From the NCBI RefSeq assembly GCF_029960665.1, contig NZ_JASBRB010000026.1, forward strand, positions 1-48,174: a stretch of DNA of 48,174 nucleotides, read 5' to 3'. Positions 1-8,622 of this stretch are shown one piece after another. Position numbers and translations under genes: made by a program. The stretch comes from Pseudarthrobacter sp. AL07. GTDB lineage: Bacteria > Actinomycetota > Actinomycetes > Actinomycetales > Micrococcaceae. The notes below the pieces were generated by a model. It did no database searches. It had not been told where the DNA came from and saw nothing but the letters and a program-made list of their open reading frames with translations. The stretch's first letter is position 1, and each line of letters begins with the position of its first letter.

Positions 1-359
1 ACCTCGGACTCGTCAATGTAGTCCACGCCGAGGGACTGCAGGACCTGGGCCTCCACGAAGTGGCCGATCCGGGCCTTGGCCATCACCGGCACGGAGACGG
101 CGTCAATGATCTTGTCGATCATGTCCGGGTCCGACATGCGGGACACGCCGCCCTGGGCACGGATATCGGCCGGAACACGTTCCAGGGCCATGACTGCAAC
201 GGCACCGGCGTCTTCGGCAATGCGGGCCTGTTCAACGTTGACGACGTCCATGATGACGCCGCCCTTGAGCATCTCAGCCATGCCCCGCTTGACGCGGTTG
301 CTGCCCGTGACGCTGTTCGCGGACGAACCGGCTTCGCTGCTTACATCAGGTGTAGACAC
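1..359 (-). CDS. pdxS: PdxS, pyridoxal 5'-phosphate synthase lyase subunit (partial, N-terminal 119 residues)
   Basis: PdxS condenses ribose 5-phosphate, glyceraldehyde 3-phosphate and ammonia from its partner PdxT into PLP (DXP-independent vitamin B6 route, cytosolic). The visible part matches the first strands of the TIM barrel: the GGVIMDVVN stretch carries the substrate-binding Asp (D38) and VMAKARIGH the Schiff-base Lys (K95). These correspond to D24 and K81 of the Bacillus enzyme with a constant offset of 14, so the N-terminus is slightly long. The start is GTG at 359-357 with an AGGGG Shine-Dalgarno six bases upstream; no in-frame start lies just before it. The gene leaves the window at position 1, so pdxT would lie outside. 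It is separated from pgsA by about 140 bp in which I see no gene. Confidence 0.95.
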   Translation of the reverse strand, partial: MSTPDVSSEAGSSANSVTGSNRVKRGMAEMLKGGVIMDVVNVEQARIAEDAGAVAVMALERVPADIRAQGGVSRMSDPDMIDKIIDAVSVPVMAKARIGHFVEAQVLQSLGVDYIDESE

Positions 360-500
360 AAAAACCCCTATGGGTAGATAGATGATCTTCGCCGGGCGTG
401 AGGGCGGCAAGAAACCGAAAGTACACGCACCGGGTTGCCGGATACATTGACCGGGCAGTCACAATACTAGTCCCACGCCAGGCGGCGGGCTTAATCAGCC

Positions 501-1124
501 TTAATCCGAAGCCGCGGACTCCGCAAACGCCTGGCGATGGACGGTGGCTACGCGCTGGATGATGGTGATGAGGCTGGCCAGAGCCAGGAGTCCGAGCGTC
601 ACCAGAAGGACCACGGGGGGCAGCCCCAGGCCGGTAAATCCGGTGACCACCAGCACCGAAACCAGTCTCTCGGCGCGCTCGGCGATGCCCACATTGGCTG
701 TGAAACCGAGGGCTTCGGCCTTGGACCGCGCATACGAGACCACCATGCCCAAAACCAGGCAGAGCATGGCTGCGACGGCGATGGCGTAATCGGCGCCCCC
801 GGTGAAGAACCAGATAGCAACGCCGGCGAACAGTGCACCGTCGGCGATCCTGTCCAGCGTGGAGTCCAGGAAGTTTCCCCAGCGGCCGCCTGAGTCCCGA
901 AGCCGGGCCATTATGCCATCGAGCACGTCCGAGAAGATGAACGCGGTAATGAACAGGGTCCCCCACCAGAGCTGGCCGAGGGGGTAGAAGACCAACGCCC
1001 CGACCACCACGCCCGCGGTTCCGATGACCGTCACGGCATCAGGGGAAACACCGATTCTCAGGAGCCAACGCGCAAGCGGAGTGAACAGTACGGTGAAAAA
1101 CCCGCGCGCATGCCTATTCAGCAT
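501..1124 (-). CDS. pgsA: CDP-alcohol phosphotransferase, phosphatidylinositol-phosphate synthase type (PgsA1)
   Basis: 207-residue integral membrane enzyme. It probably joins CDP-diacylglycerol and inositol 3-phosphate to make phosphatidylinositol phosphate, the anchor of actinobacterial PI and PI-mannosides. The full CDP-alcohol phosphotransferase signature is visible: D66-x2-D69-G70-x2-A73-R74-x8-G83-x3-D87-x3-D91, whose Asp residues bind the metal and CDP. Several hydrophobic segments follow (about 95-120 and 155-185). The start is ATG 1124, which overlaps the 3' end of the HIT gene by 11 nt and suggests translational coupling. The order thrS-HIT-pgsA equals Rv2614c-Rv2613c-Rv2612c of Mycobacterium tuberculosis, which supports PI-phosphate synthase over phosphatidylglycerol-phosphate synthase. 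Unlike Mycobacterium, no acyltransferase or PimA mannosyltransferase gene follows before pdxS. Confidence 0.9.
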   Translation of the reverse strand: MLNRHARGFFTVLFTPLARWLLRIGVSPDAVTVIGTAGVVVGALVFYPLGQLWWGTLFITAFIFSDVLDGIMARLRDSGGRWGNFLDSTLDRIADGALFAGVAIWFFTGGADYAIAVAAMLCLVLGMVVSYARSKAEALGFTANVGIAERAERLVSVLVVTGFTGLGLPPVVLLVTLGLLALASLITIIQRVATVHRQAFAESAASD

Positions 1125-1701
1125 CCGTCTCCCCGGGCCAGGCCTCTGCAACCTGCTGGCGGACTTCATCCAGGGTCTGCGTGATGGCCTTGGTCTGGGC
1201 GATGATGGGGAAGAAGTTACCGTCCCCGCCCCAGCGTGGAACGATGTGCTGGTGCAGGTGGGCGGCGATTCCTGCCCCGCCCACCACACCCTGGTTCATG
1301 CCGAGGTTGAACCCGCCCGGGTTCGCCACCTTGCGCAGGACCCGCATGGCTGTCTGGGTGATCTCCGCAAATTCCGAGGTCTCTTCCACCGTGAGGTCGG
1401 TGTAGTCCGGGACGTGCCGGTAGGGGCAGACCAGGAGGTGGCCCGGATTGTACGGAAACAGGTTAAGGACCACGTAACAGGTCTTGCCCCGGTAAACGAT
1501 AAGGGCTTCCTCGTCAGTCCGGCCCGGACCCACACAGAAAGGGCAGTCGTTCTCGTTCTTGAACTGGTGCTGGCCGCCCTTGATATAGGCCATCCGGTGC
1601 GGAGTCCACAGGCGCTGGAAAGCATCCGGCACGCCCGCAAGATCAAAGTCATCTGTCACGCCGGTATCCCCTGGGTAGCCTGCGCCTGTGTTCTCCTGCA
1701 C
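1114..1701 (-). CDS. HIT-family nucleotide hydrolase/phosphorylase (Ap4A phosphorylase-like, Rv2613c type)
   Basis: 195-residue cytosolic histidine-triad protein. It probably splits diadenosine tetraphosphate, as shown for the mycobacterial neighbour of pgsA1; the exact substrate here is inferred. The histidine triad H148-L-H150-Q-H152 is intact, and CPFC (C53, C56) is the start of the zinc site usual in this subfamily. The longest start is GTG 1701 with only a weak upstream purine stretch. An in-frame GTG at 1659 (V15, before TDDFDLAG) has a better Shine-Dalgarno (CAGGGG, about 8 nt away) and may be the true start, giving 181 residues. It lies 20 bp after thrS and overlaps pgsA by 11 nt, so thrS-HIT-pgsA is likely one operon. 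Confidence 0.92.
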   Translation of the reverse strand: MQENTGAGYPGDTGVTDDFDLAGVPDAFQRLWTPHRMAYIKGGQHQFKNENDCPFCVGPGRTDEEALIVYRGKTCYVVLNLFPYNPGHLLVCPYRHVPDYTDLTVEETSEFAEITQTAMRVLRKVANPGGFNLGMNQGVVGGAGIAAHLHQHIVPRWGGDGNFFPIIAQTKAITQTLDEVRQQVAEAWPGETDAE

Positions 1702-1721
1702 CGTGTCTTTATCCGTTTCCG

Positions 1722-3731
1722 CTAGCTGGTCCGGTTACGGACGGCTTCTGTGATCCGCTTGACGGCCTCGGCAACCGGCACGCCGTTGTCCTGGCTCCCG
1801 TCACGGAAGCGGAAGGACACCGCGCCGGCCTCGGCGTCGTCGCCGCCGGCGATCAGGACAAACGGGATCTTGTCCTTGCTGGCGGTCCGGATCTTCTTGG
1901 GGAACCTGTCCGAGGACGTGTCCACCTCGGCGCGGATGCCTGCCGCCTTGAGCTGGTCAACGACGTCGAACATGTACTCGTTGAACGTTTCGGCCACCGG
2001 GATGCCCACCACCTGGACAGGGGAAAGCCACGCCGGGAATGCGCCGGCGTAGTGCTCGGTGAGCACGCCCATGAACCGCTCGATGGAACCGAAGAGCGCA
2101 CGGTGGATCATCACGGGACGCTGGCGGGTGCCGTCGGCTGCCTGGAACTCCAGCTCGAAGCGTTCCGGGAGGTTAAAGTCCAGCTGGATGGTGGACATCT
2201 GCCAGGTGCGGCCCAGCGCGTCCTTGGCCTGAACGGAGATCTTCGGTCCGTAGAAGGCTGCGCCGCCCGGATCCGCGACGAGTTCCAGGCCGGATTCCTC
2301 GGCCACCTCGGCGAGTGTCCGGGTGGCTTCTTCCCAGGCTGCGTCCTCGCCGACGTACTTCTCCGGGTCCTTGGTGGACAGCTCCAGGTAGAAGTCGTTC
2401 AGACCGTAGTCCTTGAGCAGGTCGAGCACGAACTTCAGGGTCTTTGTGAGCTCGTCCTTCATCTGCTCGCGGGTGCAGTAGATGTGGGCGTCGTCCTGGG
2501 TCATGCCACGGACCCGGGTCAGGCCGTGGACCACGCCGGACTTTTCGTACCGGTAGACCGAACCGAATTCGAACAGACGCAGGGGCAGTTCACGGTAGGA
2601 CCGTCCACGCGAGCGGAAGATCAGGTTGTGCATGGGGCAGTTCATCGGCTTCAGGTAGTAGTCCTGGCCGGGCTTGCGCACGGTGCCGTCCTCGTTGAGT
2701 TCGGCATCCACGTGCATGGCCGGGAACATGCCCTCCTTGTACCAGTCCAGGTGGCCCGAGACTTCGTACAGGTGGCCCTTGGTGATGTGCGGGGTGTAGA
2801 CGAACTCGTAGCCGGCATCCACGTGGCGCTGGCGGGAGTAGTCCTCCATCTCCTTGCGGATGATGCCGCCCTTGGGGTGGAACACCGGCAGGCCGGAGCC
2901 CAACTCGTCGGGGAAGGAGAACAGGTCAAGTTCGACGCCGAGCTTGCGGTGGTCGCGCCGCTCAGCCTCCGCGATGCGCTCCTGGTAGGCCTTCAGCGCG
3001 TCCTTGGTGGGCCAGGCGGTGCCGTAGATCCGCTGCAGCTGCTGGTTTTTCTGGTTGCCCAGCCAGTACGCCGAGGAGGACCGGGTCAGGGCGAAGGCGT
3101 TGGAGATGAGCTTGGTGTTGGGCAGGTGCGGGCCGCGGCAGAGGTCGCACCAGACGGTGGTGCCCTCTTTGCGCTCAACATTGTCGTAGATAGTGATGTC
3201 GCCGGCGCCGACCTCGACGTTGACGCCCTCGCCGGCTTCGGCGGCATTGTTCTTCTTGCCCAGGAGTTCTAGCTTGTAGGGCTCGTTCTTCATGGCCTCG
3301 CGGGCCTCGTCCTCGCTGACCACGCGACGGACGAACTTCTGGTTCTGGTTGACGATCTTGAGCATCATCTTCTCAAGGGTCTTGAGGTCCTCGGGGGTGA
3401 ACGGTTCAGCGACGTCGAAGTCGAAGTAGAAGCCGTCGGTGATGTACGGTCCGATGCCCAGCTTGGCCTCCGGGCGCAGCTGCTGCACTGCCTGTGCCAT
3501 CACGTGGGCGGTGGAGTGGCGGAGGACGTCCAGGCCGTCAGGGGAAGCGATGGTGACGCCCTCGATCTCGGCGCCCTCGGGCAGCTCCTGGTCCAGGTCC
3601 TTCAGCTCGCCGTTGACGCGGGCAACAACAACATCGCGGCGCTCAAAGAAAAGTTCCGCACCGGTTGTCCCGGTAGTCACCTTGGTCTCTTCGCCATCGA
3701 CGATGAGGGTGATCTGCTGGGCATCTGACAC
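1722..3731 (-). CDS. thrS: Threonine--tRNA ligase
   Basis: 669-residue class II aminoacyl-tRNA synthetase that charges tRNA-Thr. All domains are visible in order: N-terminal TGS domain (about 5-65), editing SAD domain with H72-x3-H76 and C198-x3-H202 for hydrolysis of Ser-tRNA-Thr, catalytic core with the zinc ligands C365 (in KPMNCPMH), H416 (in MTQDDAHIY) and H543 (in MIHRALFGS), and a C-terminal anticodon-binding domain with [10 protein letters not shown]. The length is normal for the family. The start is GTG 3731 with GGAG six bases upstream. It is first gene of the HIT-pgsA operon. The 115 bp between it and dnaE2 must hold its promoter; I could not recognise a T-box leader there. Confidence 0.98.
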   Translation of the reverse strand: MSDAQQITLIVDGEETKVTTGTTGAELFFERRDVVVARVNGELKDLDQELPEGAEIEGVTIASPDGLDVLRHSTAHVMAQAVQQLRPEAKLGIGPYITDGFYFDFDVAEPFTPEDLKTLEKMMLKIVNQNQKFVRRVVSEDEAREAMKNEPYKLELLGKKNNAAEAGEGVNVEVGAGDITIYDNVERKEGTTVWCDLCRGPHLPNTKLISNAFALTRSSSAYWLGNQKNQQLQRIYGTAWPTKDALKAYQERIAEAERRDHRKLGVELDLFSFPDELGSGLPVFHPKGGIIRKEMEDYSRQRHVDAGYEFVYTPHITKGHLYEVSGHLDWYKEGMFPAMHVDAELNEDGTVRKPGQDYYLKPMNCPMHNLIFRSRGRSYRELPLRLFEFGSVYRYEKSGVVHGLTRVRGMTQDDAHIYCTREQMKDELTKTLKFVLDLLKDYGLNDFYLELSTKDPEKYVGEDAAWEEATRTLAEVAEESGLELVADPGGAAFYGPKISVQAKDALGRTWQMSTIQLDFNLPERFELEFQAADGTRQRPVMIHRALFGSIERFMGVLTEHYAGAFPAWLSPVQVVGIPVAETFNEYMFDVVDQLKAAGIRAEVDTSSDRFPKKIRTASKDKIPFVLIAGGDDAEAGAVSFRFRDGSQDNGVPVAEAVKRITEAVRNRTS

Positions 3732-3847
3732 GGGTGTCTCCTATTCAAAGTTTTAGGCTTCATAGCTTGTGGCATACGGGGACCACAGCCAGCCATCGTC
3801 AATGCTATCGGTTTCCCGGGAGGCCGACCAACGGGACCCGCGGCCCC

Positions 3848-6800
3848 TCATCCGCCCATTCCGGTAATCGCAAGGCTTCGGCTGATCCCGTCCAGGGGAT
3901 GCGGCACATCGGTGCTCTCCACGCGATCCGCCGCGAACGGCAAGGATTCCACCCTGCTCAGGTCCCAGGCCATGCTGGCGCTCAGGCTGATTCCCCGGGG
4001 ACCTGTCCGCCGCGTGGTGCCCCGGATCAGCAGCAGCCTGGTGCCGAACAACAACAGCCCCGCCTGCTCCTGGGCTTCATGGAAGAACACGGAATCGACG
4101 CAGCCGGTGCCGTCATCGATGCTGATGAACACCACCCGCCGGCCGCCACGCATGGGCGGGGTCTGGGTGGCGATCCGCACCCCGGCCACCAGCACCTCGG
4201 TGTTGTTGCGCAGGCTCAACAATTTGTCTGCAGTGGTGACCCCCAGCCGGTCCAGCATGGGCCGGTGGCTGTCCATCAGGTGCCCGCTGACGTCTATGGC
4301 CATCAGGTCCAGTTCTGCCCGGACGTTTTCCACCAGGGTGGGCGCGGGAAGCCCGGGTTTGACGTTCCGCAGTTCCACATCCCCCAGCGGCAGGGACAGC
4401 TGCCCTTCCATGATGTCGATGCCTTTCCGGGTACCGCCCGCGGCCTGGAGCTGTTGCAGGTGCTGGACGAGGTCCGCGCGGTTGGCGGCGCCGCCCGATT
4501 CACGGTGCAGGGAATCAAAAGCACCCAGCTGGGCTAGCCTTTTGATACTTGGCTTGCCCAACCTGGACCGGGCCCGGAGGTCAGCCAGGGAGTCGTAGGG
4601 CTGGCCGGCGACAATCCGCTTGAGCTCGGTCCCGGACAGGCCGTAGATGCCGTTAAGGCTCAGCCTGATCCCCAGCTTGCCGGCATCCGGCCCTGCCGCC
4701 ACCCGTTCCACCCTGTACTCGGCCTGGCTGCGGTTGATGTCCAGCGGCAGGATGGGAATGCCCAGCCTGCGGGCTTCGGCCACCAGCAGCCGTTTGGGGT
4801 ACATGCCGGGATCGTGTTCCCACAGCCCCGCCAGGAAAGCCTCGGGGTGGTGCGTCTTGAGCCATGCGGACTGGTAGGTGGGAACGGCAAACGCCGCACC
4901 GTGCGCCTTGCAGAAGCCGAAGCTGCCAAAGGCTTTCAGGGTCTCCCAGACCTTGTCCACCACCTCCGGAGCGTACCCCTTGATCCGGGCCTCCTTGCGG
5001 AAGAACTCCTCCACCTTCAGCTCGTGGACCTCGTCGCCGAGCGCCCGGCGAAACTCGTCTGCGCGCGCCAGGCCGCAGCCAGTCATCACGTGGAAGGTTT
5101 TCAGGATCTGTTCGTGGAAGACAGTGACCCCATGCGTTTCCTGCAGCACGGGTTTCAGGTCGGGGTGCGGGTAGACCTCCGGCGCGAAGCCGTGCCTGTG
5201 CTCCAGGAAAGGCCGCACCATGTCCGATTTCATCGGGCCCGGCCGGAACAGCGAAATGTCGATGATGAGGTCGTTGAACTCACGCGGCGCCAGCTTGCCG
5301 ATCAGCTCCCGCTGCCCGGGCGACTCGATCTGGAAGCAGCCCAGGGTGTGGGTGCTGCGGATCAGTTCGTAGGTTGGTTCATCATCCAGCGGCACGGCGT
5401 TGAGGTCGATGTGCCCGTTCTCGGCGATGTAGTCCGGCCCGGTCCCGTCAGGACCTGCAGGGTGGGCCCCGGCCGCCACCACTTCCGCCTTGGAAGGATG
5501 GATCCGGATGACTTCGCGGACGGCAAACGCCATGGCGCTCTGCATCCTGACGCCCAGGACATCAAGCTTGAGCATGCCCATGGGATCCATGTCGTGTTTA
5601 TCAAACTGGCTCATGGGCAGGCCCAGTCCGCTGGGCTGCACCGGGGTCCGGTCCAGCAGCGTGGCGTCGCCCAGGATCACCCCGCAGGGATGCATGGAGA
5701 TATGGCGGGGCAGCCGGTCCAGCCGTTCGGTGAGGTCCACCAGCAGGTCAAGCTGCTGGTTTTCGGCGAAGTCCCGCTGTTCCACCCGCCCGGCGAACTC
5801 CCGCAGCTCAGGTTTCTCAACCAGTGCCTCACGGAATTTCCTGGCCGAAAAGCGCCACAGCTGCTTGGCGATCTCGCCGACGTCGTCATCGTCCATGCCC
5901 AGGGCCATCCCGGCGTCGCGGACGGCACCGCGGGCGCGGTACCCGTTCTGCATGCTCATCAGCGTGACGCGCTCGGAACCGAAGCGGTCAAAGATCCGCC
6001 GGTATACGTTGTGCCGTTCGGCGCTTTCGACGTCGATGTCGATGTCCGGCAACGTGGCCCGGTCCCGGGACAGGAAGCGTTCGAAGATCAGGTCGTGTTG
6101 CAGGGGGTCCACCTGGCTGACATCAATGAGGTAGTTGACCAGGCTGGAAGCCCCGGAACCGCGGGCGGCTGCCCTGACCCCCATGTCCTGGATCATCCGG
6201 GAGACCTCCGCGACCGTGAGGAAATAGGAGGAAAACCCCAGGTTCCTGATGATCCCCAGCTCGTGCTCCAGCCGCGAGCGCATGTCCTTGTGAGCTGAGC
6301 CTGATATCCCAGGGAACCGCCTGCTGATCCCGGCCTCACAGCGCTGCACCAGTTCATTGTGCGGGTCCTGGCTGATGCCTATGACTGATGCCTCGGGGAC
6401 TACCGGCTGCTTCCAGCCCATGTCAGTCACCGGGTCGATCCGGCAGAAGTCGGCGAGCGCCTCGGTCTGTGCCATCAGCTGTTTGAGGTCCGCTGCGCCA
6501 TACCCTGCGGCGCGGATAATTTCCTTTCCGAGCTGAAGCATCTGCGCAGAGGATTTGAGCCAGGCCTGCCCGTTGGGCTGGAGCAGCGGTTCGGCCGCGA
6601 GTTCGGGGAGGGACTTCAGTGTCCGGGCGGAGTCGAGCACGTCTGCCGTGGCGGCACCGTCCTCTGCGCAGTAGCGGACAGCGTTGGTGAGCACGGCCGG
6701 TACGTGGTGTTCTTCCGCGAGCTTGAGCATACGTACCGCATGGGCGGTGCTCAGGTGCGCCCCGGGGGCGGTGAGCTGGGAAACGACTTCCGCCACCAGG

Positions 6801-7336
6801 GTTTTTGGGGGCATGGCGTCCAGCCAGCCTTTGAAAAGGGTGCGCGGACGGAGGTAGCGCCGGCCGCTCATGGCCCGTCCGACGTCGGAATCCGGGCCGA
6901 TCAGTACCGTCAGGACCGGTTTCAGGGTTGTGGGGTCGAGCGTGCGGGAGGCGAGTTCGGCGCGGGTGACCGCCACCGGCACCGCTCCCCCGGCTTTGCC
7001 GGAGGTGCGGGCATGGGCATCGGACACCAGCCGGCACAGGGCCCGATACCCCGCCCCGTTGTTGTTGCCCCGGGCGAGCACCACCACCCTGCCGGCGAGC
7101 TGGGTGCGGTGGTCGCCGTCGTCGTCGAAGACCGCTAGGTCCACACCCACGATGGGGTCGATGCCGGCGGCCATGCAGGCTTTGAGGTGTTTGATGGTGC
7201 CGTACAGGCCGTCCCGGTCCGTGCAGGCGAGCGCGGTTGCGCCGTCCGCGGCGGAAACCTGGGCCAGTTCGTCGGGCCAGGCCACGCCATAGTGTGCGCT
7301 GAAGGCCGTTGAAACGTGAAGGTGGGAGAAGCTCAT
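3848..7336 (-). CDS. dnaE2: Error-prone DNA polymerase III alpha subunit DnaE2 (ImuC)
   Basis: 1162-residue C-family polymerase used for SOS mutagenesis and lesion bypass. Seen: N-terminal PHP domain starting at HLHVSTAFSAH (residues 5-15); palm with the catalytic pair in PDIDID (430-435) and the third Asp D592 in MLKLDVLG; helix-hairpin-helix and C-terminal OB fold (about 1040-1090, EVLVAGVRIATQTPP...). All three catalytic aspartates are intact. The same frame stays open upstream to 7840, but that extension is antisense-like and overlaps the DUF6504 gene, so ATG 7336 is chosen; it shares ATGA with the DUF6504 stop (4-bp overlap). DnaE2 normally works with ImuB; no imuA' or imuB gene is present in this window. 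Regulation is probably by LexA through the box at 7724-7743. Confidence 0.95.
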   Translation of the reverse strand: MSFSHLHVSTAFSAHYGVAWPDELAQVSAADGATALACTDRDGLYGTIKHLKACMAAGIDPIVGVDLAVFDDDGDHRTQLAGRVVVLARGNNNGAGYRALCRLVSDAHARTSGKAGGAVPVAVTRAELASRTLDPTTLKPVLTVLIGPDSDVGRAMSGRRYLRPRTLFKGWLDAMPPKTLVAEVVSQLTAPGAHLSTAHAVRMLKLAEEHHVPAVLTNAVRYCAEDGAATADVLDSARTLKSLPELAAEPLLQPNGQAWLKSSAQMLQLGKEIIRAAGYGAADLKQLMAQTEALADFCRIDPVTDMGWKQPVVPEASVIGISQDPHNELVQRCEAGISRRFPGISGSAHKDMRSRLEHELGIIRNLGFSSYFLTVAEVSRMIQDMGVRAAARGSGASSLVNYLIDVSQVDPLQHDLIFERFLSRDRATLPDIDIDVESAERHNVYRRIFDRFGSERVTLMSMQNGYRARGAVRDAGMALGMDDDDVGEIAKQLWRFSARKFREALVEKPELREFAGRVEQRDFAENQQLDLLVDLTERLDRLPRHISMHPCGVILGDATLLDRTPVQPSGLGLPMSQFDKHDMDPMGMLKLDVLGVRMQSAMAFAVREVIRIHPSKAEVVAAGAHPAGPDGTGPDYIAENGHIDLNAVPLDDEPTYELIRSTHTLGCFQIESPGQRELIGKLAPREFNDLIIDISLFRPGPMKSDMVRPFLEHRHGFAPEVYPHPDLKPVLQETHGVTVFHEQILKTFHVMTGCGLARADEFRRALGDEVHELKVEEFFRKEARIKGYAPEVVDKVWETLKAFGSFGFCKAHGAAFAVPTYQSAWLKTHHPEAFLAGLWEHDPGMYPKRLLVAEARRLGIPILPLDINRSQAEYRVERVAAGPDAGKLGIRLSLNGIYGLSGTELKRIVAGQPYDSLADLRARSRLGKPSIKRLAQLGAFDSLHRESGGAANRADLVQHLQQLQAAGGTRKGIDIMEGQLSLPLGDVELRNVKPGLPAPTLVENVRAELDLMAIDVSGHLMDSHRPMLDRLGVTTADKLLSLRNNTEVLVAGVRIATQTPPMRGGRRVVFISIDDGTGCVDSVFFHEAQEQAGLLLFGTRLLLIRGTTRRTGPRGISLSASMAWDLSRVESLPFAADRVESTDVPHPLDGISRSLAITGMGG

Positions 7337-7668
7337 GCCGTCTGGGGCCGGAGTGCATCGTGGATCCGCAGGATCCTCCAGCGGCCGCTGCCGACATGCC
7401 TGCTCAGGTCCAGGGTGAGCGGCTCTCCTGCATCCCGAGGGCCGGTACCCTGCGGGTCCGCCTGTACTTGGACGCGCCAGATTTCGTGGTCCACCAGCCC
7501 CGGCCCGCTGCCGAGGGGCGCACGGCGCTCCTCGGCCCACCACTGCCGGCGTTCGTACCACCGGACAGGCTCGGCGCACACGGTGTAGTGCCGCCCGGCC
7601 CACTGGAGTTTCAGCGGCTGGCCCGCGGGGGTGCAGACGACGTCCACGGACTCGCTGAACATACCCAT
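7333..7668 (-). CDS. DUF6504 family protein of the dnaE2 mutagenesis cassette
   Basis: 111-residue small basic protein. The family is found in actinobacterial imuB-dnaE2 cassettes; its function is not established. It is rich in Trp and Arg (WYERRQWWAEERR at about 37-50, VDHEIWRVQV, WRILRIHDAL), a pattern common to small nucleic-acid or polymerase-associated proteins, but this is only an inference. Start ATG 7668 has a strong GGGAGG six bases upstream. The TGA stop overlaps the dnaE2 ATG (ATGA), so the two are translationally coupled. The LexA-type palindrome lies about 56 bp upstream of the start, making this the first gene of an SOS operon. In other genomes imuB precedes this gene; here a divergent unrelated gene does. 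Confidence 0.82.
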   Translation of the reverse strand: MGMFSESVDVVCTPAGQPLKLQWAGRHYTVCAEPVRWYERRQWWAEERRAPLGSGPGLVDHEIWRVQVQADPQGTGPRDAGEPLTLDLSRHVGSGRWRILRIHDALRPQTA

Positions 7669-7723
7669 GGGCGCCTCCCGGAACTGAACGGAGCTGATGC
7701 AGGATGCTGATGCAACAACAATT

Positions 7724-7743
7724 ATTCGAATACATATTCGAAT
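7724..7743. promoter_or_regulatory. LexA-type SOS box upstream of DUF6504-dnaE2
   Basis: The sequence ATTCGAATACATATTCGAAT is a near-perfect inverted repeat with core TCGAA-N6-TTCGA, matching the actinobacterial/Gram-positive SOS box (TCGAAC-N4-GTTCGA) with T for C in each half. It lies 56 bp upstream of the DUF6504 start and about 80 bp from the divergent plus-strand gene at 7822, so LexA may control one or both. Binding is inferred. Confidence 0.8.
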
Positions 7744-7821
7744 AAATCCAGTCTACGACGGCGCTCCGACAAAACCTAGACAGGGGTGGACGGACGGGCG
7801 GCAGGAGGGCAGGATTGTGGC

Positions 7822-8211
7822 ATGAGCACCCATGACGCACTCCTCAAGCACGTAAGCATCAAGGCCCAGGACGAAAAGCTCGTGGCAACCTTCGATATCG
7901 ACGGCAACATACCGGGGGCAGGTGCGTACGTAGTGGGACTGGTGGCGGCGAGCCCTGATTACTCATCACAAAGACGGTTGGGCATTGAGTTCATGAACGG
8001 GGAGGCCATTGCCTTCTACTCATTCAGCCATGACCAGAGCGCCGAGGAAAACTATGATCTTGCCGGTGTGACACACTCGGGCAACACCATCACGGGCAAC
8101 TTTCCCGTCGCGGCCGTGCATGGCCTGGGCAAGGGACACGTCATGTCGGCCTTCAGCGAGGCCGACGGCCGGGAATTCCAGTCGGGCGTCGCCGTCGACG
8201 AAGCGCTCTAG
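7822..8211 (+). CDS. Hypothetical protein (conserved small cytosolic protein)
   Basis: 129 residues, no signal peptide or membrane segment, no family recognised with certainty. The sequence alternates short hydrophobic strands (LVATFDIDG, AYVVGLVAA, GIEFMNGEAIAFYSF, NTITGNFPVAAV) as in a small beta-sandwich. Start ATG 7822 (before STHDALLKH) is preferred over an in-frame ATG at 7786 because the AGG/GGAGG purine runs lie between them. It is divergent from the dnaE2 cassette and shares its upstream region with the LexA box, so DNA-damage control is possible. It converges on the chorismate mutase gene and both probably end at the hairpin at 8239-8275. Confidence 0.7.
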   Translation: MSTHDALLKHVSIKAQDEKLVATFDIDGNIPGAGAYVVGLVAASPDYSSQRRLGIEFMNGEAIAFYSFSHDQSAEENYDLAGVTHSGNTITGNFPVAAVHGLGKGHVMSAFSEADGREFQSGVAVDEAL

Positions 8212-8238
8212 GAAACACGGGACTCCAGGAAACACAGG

Positions 8239-8275
8239 GCAGGTGCTGCCGGACCCGCGTCCGGACAGCACCTGC
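8239..8275. terminator. Hairpin terminator between convergent genes
   Basis: GCAGGTGCTG-CCGGAC pairs with GTCCGG-A-CAGCACCTGC around a CCGC loop: about 16 base pairs with one bulged base. No T run follows, as is usual in these GC-rich genomes. It lies between the convergent gene ends at 8211 and 8283 and can serve both strands. Confidence 0.75.
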
Positions 8276-8282
8276 GGCGGTG

Positions 8283-8603
8283 TCAGCTGCTCTCTTTGTG
8301 GACCTTCATTTCAAGTTCGATAAACCCTAAGATCATGGCCCGGTAGGTTGATTCCACGATGTCCGGATCAATGTCCTTCTTTTCCGCGGCGGACCGGACA
8401 TGCTCAATCACCCGTTCCACCCGGCCGGGGGCACGGACTTCAGCGTCGTCCCCCTTCAGGGTTCCGGCGATCCGTATCAGGCGTTCACGCCGCGCAATGA
8501 GCGTGACAATCTGCTCATCAACTTCGTCGACCGCAATCCGAACGGCTGCGAGCTGTTCCTTGTCGGCCAAAGCATCCCGATCGTTTCCTTGAATTGTTGC
8601 CAT
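8283..8603 (-). CDS. Chorismate mutase, AroQ class
   Basis: 106-residue all-helical enzyme that turns chorismate into prephenate for Phe and Tyr synthesis. The AroQ pattern is clear: VRIAVDEVDEQIVTLIARRERLI (about 21-43; R22 and R39-type substrate-binding arginines), K50 in TLKGDDAEVRAPGR, and the third helix with STYRAMILGFIELEM. It has no signal peptide, so it is the cytosolic form. Start ATG 8603 (MATIQGN) fits family length; an in-frame ATG at 8624 would overlap the divergent VOC gene. Neither has a good Shine-Dalgarno. Only 19 bp separate this start from the divergent start at 8623, so its promoter must overlap the neighbour. Confidence 0.88.
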   Translation of the reverse strand: MATIQGNDRDALADKEQLAAVRIAVDEVDEQIVTLIARRERLIRIAGTLKGDDAEVRAPGRVERVIEHVRSAAEKKDIDPDIVESTYRAMILGFIELEMKVHKESS

Positions 8604-8622
8604 CTTCTGACAGTATCGAAGC

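Noticed and set aside
2052..3272. 406-residue frame opposite thrS
   Set aside because: Mirror frame of thrS with typical low-complexity Val/Gly/Leu composition.
3732..3847. T-box riboswitch before thrS
   Set aside because: The space is short and shows neither a specifier loop nor the conserved TGG-type T-box sequence.
4814..6298. Long open frame on the plus strand opposite dnaE2
   Set aside because: Antisense shadow of the dnaE2 palm region; no ribosome site and no recognisable domain.
7337..7840. 168-residue N-terminal extension of DnaE2
   Set aside because: It overlaps the DUF6504 gene in another frame, has Arg/Pro/Gly-rich shadow composition, and the PHP domain starts exactly at ATG 7336.
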